From Roseburia hominis (lineage in GTDB: Bacteria > Bacillota > Clostridia > Lachnospirales > Lachnospiraceae), in NCBI RefSeq assembly GCF_021531695.1, contig NZ_JADYUI010000003.1:62001-126000 (forward strand): a stretch of 64,000 nt of DNA. The letters are read 5' to 3'. Below, one piece after another: positions 45,405-52,313 of the stretch; within the stretch, counting starts at the first letter, position 1, and each line of letters begins with the position of its first letter. Below the pieces are notes generated by a model that saw only the letters and a program-made list of their open reading frames with translations, was not told where the DNA came from and made no database searches. Both the position numbers and the translations under genes were made by a program.

Positions 45405-47327
45405 TTAGACTTCCAATGCTGCAGACAGTTCTTCCCACTTCTCATACAATTCATCCAGCTCTTTTTGTTTTACGTCACGCTCTGCACTCAGTTCGTTTAA
45501 TTTAGCGGAGTTGGTTGCAATCGCAGGATCACTTAAACTTTCATCAATCTCTGCTATCTGATTTTCGCATGTTTCAATCTGTTCTTCTATTTTTTTAATG
45601 GCATTTTCCTGTTTTCGGATTTTCGCCTGCTCTTTCTTTTGCTGCTCCCAGTCAAGTTTGTTACTGTTATCTTTTGCCGCCGCTTTTACCACAGTTTCGT
45701 TTTTTACGTGAAGTGCCGTCTGTTCTTCCCGTTTTTCCAGATAATAATCATAATTTCCGATATAATTTACAATCGTTCCTCCGGTCAAATCCAGAATTCT
45801 TGTTGCTGTCTGGTTAATAAAATAACGGTCATGCGACACGAAAAATACCGTTCCGGTATACTGATTCAGTGCCGACTCCAAGATTTCTTTTGATGTAATG
45901 TCAAGGTGGTTGGTCGGCTCATCCAAAATCAGGAAGTTAGCTTCGGAAAGCATAAGCTTTGCAAGGGATACCCTGCCACGCTCCCCACCACTCAGATCCG
46001 AAATCCGTTTAAACACATCATCCCCTGTAAATAAAAATGCTGCCAGCACATTTCGAATCTGGGTATTGTCTAAATATGGATAATCATCGGATATTTCTTC
46101 AAACAAATTCTTTTCCATATGTAAAACATGATGTTCCTGATCATAATAGCCAATATGCACATTGGTTCCAAGTTTGATTTCTCCGGCATCCGGCTCTAAT
46201 AAACCATTGATCATTTTTAAAATCGTCGTTTTTCCGGTTCCGTTGTCACCAATTAAAGCGACACGTTCCCCTCGCTTGATTTCAAATCCGATATCGGAAA
46301 AAAGATAATTTCCATCAAACTGCTTTGCCAGCCCGCTTATCTTCAAGACATCATTTCCGCTTACGATATTCGGTTCCAACGTAATGTGGATATCGGTATT
46401 TTCTTCCGTCGGCTTTTCCAGTCGCTCGATTTTATCCAACATTTTTTCGCGGCTTTCCGCACGTTTAATTGATTTTTCACGGTTAAATGATTTTAGCTTG
46501 GTAATGACTTCTTCCTGATGTCTGATTTCCCGCTGCTGATTATAATACTGGCGTAACTGTGCTTCTCTCGCCTGTTTTCTTTTTACTGCATAATCCGAAT
46601 AATTTCCCAGGTAAACAGATACCTTGTGCTGAAACACCTCGATTACCTTTGTAACCACACGATCCAAAAAATACCGGTCATGGGATACAATAACGACAGC
46701 TCCTTTGTAATTGAGTAAATAAGTTTCCAGCCATGCAATGGAATTCATATCCAGATGGTTCGTCGGCTCGTCCAATAAAATCACGTCCGGCTTCGTAACA
46801 AGAAGTTTTCCAAGAGCAACTCGTGTTTTCTGTCCTCCGGATAATTCTTCCATGGATTTTGAAAAATCATCCTCGCCAAACCCGAGTCCTTTTAAGATTC
46901 CTGTCACTTCGCTCTTATAGGTATATCCATCCAAAAGCTCAAATTCGTGATTCAGACGGTTATAGTCACCAAGCAGTTTTTCCATCTGATCCGGCAGACA
47001 GTGATTCATCGCTTCTTCCATGTCACGAAGTCTCTGTTCCATTTCGATAACGTTTTTCTTTACCGATAGAACCTCTTCATAGATGGTCTGCTTTGAATCC
47101 ATGTCCTGATGCTGCGCCAGATAGCCTATAGTCTTTCCTTTTGCCAAAGTCACGGTTCCTTCATCAGGAATCAGTTCATTCATAATAATTTTAAGCAGTG
47201 TTGATTTGCCGGCACCATTGATTCCGACAATGGCTGCCTTCTCATTATCTTCAATATGAAATGACGCATTTTTAATTATTTCGTCTGTCCCAAACGATTT
47301 ACTGATATTCTGACAGGCTAAAATCAT
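45405..47327 (-). CDS. ABC-F family ATP-binding protein
   Basis: Soluble twin-ATPase of 640 residues acting at the ribosome rather than in transport. Domain 1 has Walker A GINGAGKST, signature LSGGQKTRVALGK and Walker B LLDEPTNHLDMNS; domain 2 has GDNGTGKTT, LSGGERGRVSLAK and LILDEPTNHLDITS. A basic linker (~245-320) and a C-terminal coiled coil (~560-640, KKEQAKIRKQENAIKKIEEQ) complete the fold, as in YdiF/Uup-type members. It is not obviously an antibiotic-protection protein. AGGAGG precedes the start. Confidence 0.93.
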   Translation of the reverse strand: MILACQNISKSFGTDEIIKNASFHIEDNEKAAIVGINGAGKSTLLKIIMNELIPDEGTVTLAKGKTIGYLAQHQDMDSKQTIYEEVLSVKKNVIEMEQRLRDMEEAMNHCLPDQMEKLLGDYNRLNHEFELLDGYTYKSEVTGILKGLGFGEDDFSKSMEELSGGQKTRVALGKLLVTKPDVILLDEPTNHLDMNSIAWLETYLLNYKGAVVIVSHDRYFLDRVVTKVIEVFQHKVSVYLGNYSDYAVKRKQAREAQLRQYYNQQREIRHQEEVITKLKSFNREKSIKRAESREKMLDKIERLEKPTEENTDIHITLEPNIVSGNDVLKISGLAKQFDGNYLFSDIGFEIKRGERVALIGDNGTGKTTILKMINGLLEPDAGEIKLGTNVHIGYYDQEHHVLHMEKNLFEEISDDYPYLDNTQIRNVLAAFLFTGDDVFKRISDLSGGERGRVSLAKLMLSEANFLILDEPTNHLDITSKEILESALNQYTGTVFFVSHDRYFINQTATRILDLTGGTIVNYIGNYDYYLEKREEQTALHVKNETVVKAAAKDNSNKLDWEQQKKEQAKIRKQENAIKKIEEQIETCENQIAEIDESLSDPAIATNSAKLNELSAERDVKQKELDELYEKWEELSAALEV

Positions 47328-47347
47328 GATATCCTCCTAATAGGCAA

Positions 47348-47383
47348 CAAAAAGGGACACCCCTTTCCATTAGGAAAGGGATG
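47348..47383 (-). terminator. Terminator of icd overlapping its stop codon
   Basis: Minus-strand CATCCCTTTCC-TAAT-GGAAAGGGGTG forms an 11-bp stem followed by TCCCTTTTTG. The icd stop codon TAA lies in the loop, an economical arrangement. Confidence 0.8.
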
Positions 47384-48581
47384 CTTCTAAAGTTGCTCTG
47401 ATTGCTTTTATAAAATCTTCACTGTTTAATACAGTAGGATTTGGCAATTCTGTAATAAGTGCCAAGTCCTTTGTCATTTTACCAGATTCAATGGTAGAAA
47501 GACAAGCATTTTCTAATTTATCTGCAAAATCACAAAGTTCCGGAATCTGATCCATCTCACCACGTTTTCTCAATGCACCGCTCCATGCAAAAATAGTTGC
47601 CACAGAGTTTGTGGATGTTTCTTCGCCTTTTAAGTGTTTATAGTAATGGCGCTGTACGGTTCCATGTGCTGCTTCATATTCATAATAGCCTTCCGGAGAA
47701 ACCAAAACAGAAGTCATCATTGCAAGAGAACCACAGGCGGAAGAAATCATATCGCTCATGACATCGCCATCATAATTCTTACATGCCCAGATAAATCCAC
47801 CTTCTGATTTCATAACACGTGCAACTGCATCATCAATCAGAGTATAAAAATATGTAATACCTGCTTTTTCAAATTTTTCTTTATATTCCTTTTCATAAAT
47901 ATCTGCAAAAATATCTTTAAAAGTATGGTCATATTTTTTGGAAATCGTATCTTTTGTTGCAAACCACAAATCTTTTTTGCTGTCTAATGCATAATTAAAA
48001 CAGCTTCTTGCAAAACTTGCAATGGAATCATCTTTATTATGCTGTCCCTGAATGACACCCGGTCCTTCAAACTTATGAATCACTTCTTTGGTAACTGTTC
48101 CATCCTCTGCGGTAAATACCAGTTCCGCAGTTCCTGCTCCCGGTACTTTGATTTCCACATTCTTATAAACATCCCCATAAGCATGTCTTGCGATGGTAAT
48201 TGGTTTTTTCCAGTTCTTTACACATGGATCAATTCCTTTTACCTGAATCGGAGTACGGAATACCGTTCCATCCAGAATGGCACGAATTGTTCCATTCGGG
48301 CTCTTCCACATTTCTTTTAAATTGTATTCTGTCATACGTGCTGCATTCGGAGTAATCGTTGCACATTTTACGGCCACTCCATATTTCTTCGTTGCATTCG
48401 CAGAATCAATTGTTACCTGATCGTTTGTTTTATTACGATATTCCAATCCCAAATCATAATACTCTGTTTTTAAATCAATAAACGGAAGTAACAATTCATC
48501 TTTAATCATCTTCCAGAGAATACGTGTCATCTCATCTCCATCCATTTCAACAAGTGGTGTCGTCATTTTAATTTTTTCCAT
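47370..48581 (-). CDS. icd: NADP-dependent isocitrate dehydrogenase (eukaryotic-like type)
   Basis: Homodimeric enzyme of 403 residues converting isocitrate to 2-oxoglutarate. The start [20 protein letters not shown] and the substrate motif [16 protein letters not shown] mark the type II family shared with eukaryotes; [13 protein letters not shown] holds metal-binding Asp residues and [18 protein letters not shown] the nucleotide site. AAGGAG precedes the ATG. It lies downstream of the GntR regulator and the citrate synthase gene, so the three probably make 2-oxoglutarate for glutamate synthesis. Confidence 0.96.
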   Translation of the reverse strand: MEKIKMTTPLVEMDGDEMTRILWKMIKDELLLPFIDLKTEYYDLGLEYRNKTNDQVTIDSANATKKYGVAVKCATITPNAARMTEYNLKEMWKSPNGTIRAILDGTVFRTPIQVKGIDPCVKNWKKPITIARHAYGDVYKNVEIKVPGAGTAELVFTAEDGTVTKEVIHKFEGPGVIQGQHNKDDSIASFARSCFNYALDSKKDLWFATKDTISKKYDHTFKDIFADIYEKEYKEKFEKAGITYFYTLIDDAVARVMKSEGGFIWACKNYDGDVMSDMISSACGSLAMMTSVLVSPEGYYEYEAAHGTVQRHYYKHLKGEETSTNSVATIFAWSGALRKRGEMDQIPELCDFADKLENACLSTIESGKMTKDLALITELPNPTVLNSEDFIKAIRATLEASLS

Positions 48582-48682
48582 GCTTTTTCTCCTTTTTATT
48601 CAATTTAAAATTCGCCTGTCAGCGTTCTGGTGCAGGATTTGTCAGCAAAAACCGACAAATCAAAAATTATTTTTCAATTTTC

Positions 48683-49342
48683 TTACTTTAATAAATTATC
48701 CCATCCATACTGATCCATATTTTTTATGGTATTCATCATGTGAAGGGTTGCAAGCTCTTCTGCTTTTACACAATCCCCCAGGCGCAATGCTTCCACAATC
48801 TGCCGATGCTCTGCATTGGATGCCACAGCCCTTTTGGGATCTGCAAGTGTAATTTTGCGCACGCGCTGTACATAATGATGAAAATCAGACAGGGTGTGTT
48901 CCAGTACAGCACTCTTTGATGCTTCATATAACATCTCATGGAACTTATTGTCAAGCTCTAAAATCTGTTGTACATGCCCTTCTTTTCCGGCATGGAATTC
49001 CGAAAGATACACATTCTCATCCAGTGCATCCAACTGTTCTTGTGTAATGTGTTCACATGCCCATTTTGCACAAAGTCCTTCCAGTCTGGCTCTGATCTCA
49101 TAAATATCCTGAATGTCGGATTTCGAAATACCGACCACATAAGCTCCCTTATTCGGGATAATGGATACCAGACCTTCCAGCTCCAACTGTCTTAAGGCTT
49201 CACGAACCGGAGTCCTGCTGACACCAAATTCATCACCGATATTTTTTTCTTTTAATTCTTCATTCGGGCGATACTTTCCTGACAAGATATCCTCTCGTAA
49301 CGTATGAAAGACTTTCGTACTTAAAGAGTATTTATCATCCAT
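48683..49342 (-). CDS. GntR/FCD-family transcriptional regulator
   Basis: Product of 219 residues. The N-terminal winged helix has LREDILSGKYRPNEELKEKN and SRTPVREALRQLELEGLVSI; the C-terminal FCD effector domain has ELDNKFHEMLYEAS and EHRQIVEALRLGDC with likely metal-binding His/Asp residues. FCD regulators bind organic acids, so citrate or a relative is a natural candidate effector. ATG at 49342 is used; a TTG one codon earlier is not needed. It lies between citrate synthase and icd and likely controls them through the site at 50811-50847. Confidence 0.93.
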   Translation of the reverse strand: MDDKYSLSTKVFHTLREDILSGKYRPNEELKEKNIGDEFGVSRTPVREALRQLELEGLVSIIPNKGAYVVGISKSDIQDIYEIRARLEGLCAKWACEHITQEQLDALDENVYLSEFHAGKEGHVQQILELDNKFHEMLYEASKSAVLEHTLSDFHHYVQRVRKITLADPKRAVASNAEHRQIVEALRLGDCVKAEELATLHMMNTIKNMDQYGWDNLLK

Positions 49343-49363
49343 CAAGCCACGACCTCCCCTTTA

Positions 49364-50746
49364 TTATAATGAAATACCAAGCTTTTTGCAGCAGTTTGTA
49401 ATCTCAACCACAAGTTCATTGTCTGTCAGTACGGTAACACGTCCGTCTTCGTACTGTTTATCTACCCATGATTTTACCATTTTTACAAGTTCTGAGTTTT
49501 TATCCACTTTTCTCTCATCACTCAGACGATAATAGGAATTAATCCAGTGAGCAATTCCGGCGAGACCGGAAGTATTCGATACGGAAACCAGTGCCGGACG
49601 ATTTAAGAACTTCTCTGTATCAAAAATATTGTAAATTTCTTCGTTTTTCATAAGTCCGTCTGCATGAATTCCTGCTCTTGTTACATTAAAATTCTTTCCT
49701 ACGAACGGTGTCCGCTCCGGAATATGATAGCCTAACTCTTTTTCATAATACTCGGCAAGTTCTGTAATAACGGTCGTATCCATACCGTCTAAGGTTCCCT
49801 TTAACTGTGCATACTCAAATACCATTGCCTCAAGCGGAGTATTTCCGGTACGCTCTCCAATTCCAAACAATGCACAATTGACACCGGATGCACCATACAG
49901 CCATGCTGTAGTCGAATTATTCACTGCTTTATAAAAATCATTATGTCCGTGGAACTCAATCAACTCACTCGGAACACCTGCATGTGTCGTGAGACCATAA
50001 ATAATACCCGGAATACTTCTCGGAATCACAGCACCCGGGAAATTTACACCATAACCCATTGTATCACATACACGCACTTTAATCGGAATCTTGTATTCAT
50101 CCATAAGCTTCATAAGCTCAACACAAAACGGAATCACGAATCCATAAATATCAGAACGGGTAATATCCTCCAAATGACATCTCGGACTGATTCCAGTCTC
50201 CAGACATTCTCTGATAACGCTAAGATAGAGATTCATAACCTCTCGTCTTGTCATCTTCATCTTATAGAAAATGTGATAATCGGAACAACTTACCAAAATA
50301 CCTGTTTCACGAAGTCCCAGATCTTTTACCAGCTGGAAATCCTGTTTGCTTGCACGAATCCAGCTCGTAACTTCCGGAAATTTGTATCCGCGCTCTAGGC
50401 ATTTATCAACAGCATCTCTGTCTTTTTTGCTATATAAAAAGAATTCACTCTGTCTTATAATTCCTTTCGGTCCGCCTAATTTGTGAAGATAATCATAAAT
50501 CGTTACAATCTGTTCCGGAGTATACGGAGCTCTGGACTGCTGTCCATCGCGGAATGTCGTATCGGTAATCCAGATATTTTCCGGCATATTATGTGGAACA
50601 ATACGGTCATTAAATGCAATTTTAGGAATCTCTGTATACGGAAAAAGATTACGGAATACATTCGGTTCATCGACATCTGCCAACTGATAAAAGTGTTCTT
50701 CCAACTGCAATAGATTGGTTTTATCGTTCATTACAACGTCTCTCAT
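49364..50746 (-). CDS. Re-type citrate synthase / homocitrate synthase-like protein
   Basis: HMGL-like TIM-barrel enzyme of 460 residues. The N-terminal metal/substrate motif is WITDTTFRDGQQSRAPYT; the second is FHGHNDFYKAVNNSTTAWLYG, and GIGERTGNTPLEAMV follows. The family contains homocitrate and isopropylmalate synthases and the (Re)-citrate synthases of clostridia. Pairing with icd favours the (Re)-citrate synthase role, and no leu or lysine-pathway genes are near. That choice is inference; aconitase is not in the window. AAGGAG precedes the ATG. Confidence 0.85.
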   Translation of the reverse strand: MRDVVMNDKTNLLQLEEHFYQLADVDEPNVFRNLFPYTEIPKIAFNDRIVPHNMPENIWITDTTFRDGQQSRAPYTPEQIVTIYDYLHKLGGPKGIIRQSEFFLYSKKDRDAVDKCLERGYKFPEVTSWIRASKQDFQLVKDLGLRETGILVSCSDYHIFYKMKMTRREVMNLYLSVIRECLETGISPRCHLEDITRSDIYGFVIPFCVELMKLMDEYKIPIKVRVCDTMGYGVNFPGAVIPRSIPGIIYGLTTHAGVPSELIEFHGHNDFYKAVNNSTTAWLYGASGVNCALFGIGERTGNTPLEAMVFEYAQLKGTLDGMDTTVITELAEYYEKELGYHIPERTPFVGKNFNVTRAGIHADGLMKNEEIYNIFDTEKFLNRPALVSVSNTSGLAGIAHWINSYYRLSDERKVDKNSELVKMVKSWVDKQYEDGRVTVLTDNELVVEITNCCKKLGISL

Positions 50747-50810
50747 TTTGTTTCTCCTTCTTTCATGCCCTGCAAACCTGCATCTATCAAAACTTGCTCC
50801 TCTTATCTGA

Positions 50811-50847
50811 TGTATACAAGCATGCCTTTTGTATTATTGTATACAAT
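50811..50847. promoter_or_regulatory. Paired operator-like palindromes TGTATACA / ATTGTATACAAT
   Basis: A perfect 12-bp palindrome at 50836-50847 and the same core TGTATACA at 50811-50818 lie 25 bases apart upstream of the citrate synthase gene. The core fits the TNGTNNNACNA pattern of FCD-type GntR operators. The first site covers the -10 box. Confidence 0.65.
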
Positions 50848-50865
50848 CACTCTTAGGTTTGTCAA
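50836..50865 (-). promoter_or_regulatory. Promoter of the citrate synthase-gntR-icd region
   Basis: Minus-strand TTGACA (50860-50865) and TACAAT (50836-50841) are spaced by 18 bases, about 90 bases before the start codon at 50746. The -10 box lies inside the 12-bp palindrome, so repressor binding would block RNA polymerase. Confidence 0.7.
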
Positions 50866-50960
50866 GACGGATTTGCATAAATTTTCATTCACAATTTAGT
50901 AACACAAATAAGCAACAGACATATGATATGGTGTAAACCAAATTAATTGGAGGAATCAAT

Positions 50961-51191
50961 ATGAGTGATTTAGCAGCAACAAACTGTGGATGTAGTGCAT
51001 GTGACGGAGGAAACAACTGTTCCTGGATTATTATTTTAATCTTACTGTTCTCCTGCTGTGGAAACGGCAGCAGCATCTTTGGCGGCGGTGACAACTGCGG
51101 ATGCAATAACAATTGCAGCTGCATCTGGATTATCCTTATTCTTTTGTTCTGCTGTGGAAACGGCAGCGGCATTAGTGGCATCTGCTGCTAA
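50961..51191 (+). CDS. Cys-rich duplicated hydrophobic peptide
   Basis: Product of 76 residues made of two similar units: NCGCSACDGGNNCSWIIILI and NCGCNNNCSCIWIILILL, each followed by CCGNGS. Thirteen to fourteen Cys residues flank two hydrophobic stretches. It resembles small proteins often labelled 'chorion class high-cysteine' in Lachnospiraceae, a name carried over from insects with no functional support. GGAGG precedes the ATG and a strong terminator follows, so it is a real single-gene unit. The role is unknown; a coat, envelope or membrane peptide are all possible. A CATATGATA upstream weakly resembles a late-sporulation -10 box. Confidence 0.78.
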   Translation: MSDLAATNCGCSACDGGNNCSWIIILILLFSCCGNGSSIFGGGDNCGCNNNCSCIWIILILLFCCGNGSGISGICC

Positions 51192-51199
51192 TACCAGAT

Positions 51200-51228
51200 G
51201 GGGGCTGCTTTAGGCAGCCCCCCTTTTT
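51200..51228 (+). terminator. Terminator of the Cys-rich peptide gene
   Basis: GGGGGCTGC, a short loop and GCAGCCCCC form a perfect 9-bp GC-rich stem followed by CTTTTT, 9 bases after the stop codon. Confidence 0.92.
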
Positions 51229-51236
51229 ACGCTTTT

Positions 51237-51338
51237 TTATTCTTTTGTATCTTCCTCTTCCTTCTCCCTCTCTTTTTGCTTCACACACTCCTCATCAATT
51301 TCATAAACATCATTTCCTTCAACTATCAGTTTTCCCAT
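51237..51338 (-). CDS. Small 33-residue acidic hypothetical protein
   Basis: A 34-codon frame reads MGKLIVEGNDVYEIDEECVK, then a Glu/Lys-rich tail. An AAGGA lies 9 bases before the ATG at 51338. The segment Leu-Ile-Val-x-Gly-Asn-x-Val-Tyr-Glu-Ile-Asp-Glu-Glu-Cys looks like a conserved short motif seen in small Lachnospiraceae proteins, from memory only. It sits opposite the Cys-rich peptide gene. The upstream 200 bases to 51551 hold only a small GAGGGAA/TTCCCTC hairpin at 51398-51420. Confidence 0.55.
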   Translation of the reverse strand: MGKLIVEGNDVYEIDEECVKQKEREKEEEDTKE

Positions 51339-51551
51339 TTTTCTTCTTCCTTTCCCTATTTTTTATACTATGATTTTGCATTTTTATTAATCTTATTGAG
51401 GGAACTTAAGACTTTCCCTCTAAATTACTATATGAATTTTAAAGGCAAACGGTATCTGTTTCTCCTTTGTCTATATCAATCCATTTTTTTAATTCCCTAA
51501 AAACCTGCATATCCGAAACTTTTTCTCATAAGTTAAATAAAAAAGGAATTT

Positions 51552-51881
51552 ATGGAAAACGAAAATACAATTACTCCGTTTGATATGGAGTTTTCATCCA
51601 GACCGCTTCAGATTTTAAAGGTCATGATCCCTTATATGCCGCCAAAAGAGCAGCGAAATCTTGCCATGCTAATCAAAGTCATGGAATTACAGAAAGTAAC
51701 TTCTTTATTCAATGGAAAATCCTCTTCCTTGCAAAGTTGTTCCATCGAAGATCCGAATGAACGCATGACACAAATGCTAAATGATATCAAAAATTACTGC
51801 TCCGATAAAGAAAAAGAAAACATTGACATGGCACTTACCATGATACAGATGTTTTCTACTTATGAGATGTTATCTCACTAA
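51552..51881 (+). CDS. Small helical hypothetical protein A
   Basis: Product of 109 residues, not recognised. Predicted largely helical and soluble, with MIPYMPPKEQRNLAMLIKVM near the middle and a Met-rich C-terminus (MALTMIQMFSTYEMLSH). AAAGGA precedes the start. The next gene, 55 bases downstream, is of similar size and also Met/Gln-rich, so they may form an operon with a shared role. Confidence 0.65.
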   Translation: MENENTITPFDMEFSSRPLQILKVMIPYMPPKEQRNLAMLIKVMELQKVTSLFNGKSSSLQSCSIEDPNERMTQMLNDIKNYCSDKEKENIDMALTMIQMFSTYEMLSH

Positions 51882-51936
51882 TGTACGAAAAATACATAAC
51901 ATATAATGTAGCCCGAATTATTTCAAGGAGGATATT

Positions 51937-52233
51937 ATGGATCTTACATTTCTTACCATGCTTCCGCAATTCCAGCAACTTTCGGAAGAAAAACAAAAAT
52001 TTTTATTGGAATTTGCTGCAAAGAAACCGGAAGGCGGTTCTAAAGATGCCGCCAAAAATTTAATGGACACGGTAGCACAGGCAAAAAAGCGAAATATTTC
52101 TTTTACACCGGAAGAAAGCACACTTTTGATTCAGGTCTTAAAACAGGGAATGTCGAAAGAAGAAGCCGAAAAAACAGACCGCATGATTCAAATGGTCCAG
52201 CAATTCAAAATGATGCAGCAGTTTAAAAAATAG
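51937..52233 (+). CDS. Small helical hypothetical protein B
   Basis: Product of 98 residues, not recognised. It begins MDLTFLTMLPQFQQLSEEKQ, has a Gly/Lys loop (KKPEGGSKDAAKN), and ends in a Gln/Met/Lys helix (MIQMVQQFKMMQQFKK). No membrane or signal segment. AAGGAGG lies 8 bases before the ATG, a strong site. It is paired with the 109-residue gene upstream and converges on leuS. Confidence 0.7.
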   Translation: MDLTFLTMLPQFQQLSEEKQKFLLEFAAKKPEGGSKDAAKNLMDTVAQAKKRNISFTPEESTLLIQVLKQGMSKEEAEKTDRMIQMVQQFKMMQQFKK

Positions 52234-52252
52234 CAAAAGAGCCAAAATCTAA

Positions 52253-52294
52253 AACAGGGAAGTCTCTCTGCCAAAAGCAGGAAACTTCCCTGTT
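52253..52294. terminator. Hairpin between convergent small gene and leuS
   Basis: AACAGGGAAGT (52253-52263) pairs perfectly with ACTTCCCTGTT (52284-52294), with an inner CTGC/GCAG stem. U-runs are poor on both sides, so it may act as a weak bidirectional terminator or mRNA 3'-end stabiliser. Confidence 0.5.
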
Positions 52295-52313
52295 CGTAAT
52301 GTCTGATAGGATT

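Noticed and set aside
48636-48661. GATTTGTC/GACAAATC inverted repeat between the GntR gene and icd
   Set aside because: A perfect 8-bp stem, but with no U-run after it and no matching element elsewhere; too little to assign.
51198-51500. Plus-strand hydrophobic ORF of 100 codons
   Set aside because: It begins inside the terminator of the Cys-rich gene, has no ribosome site, and lies opposite the 33-residue ORF; its hydrophobicity reflects T-rich DNA.
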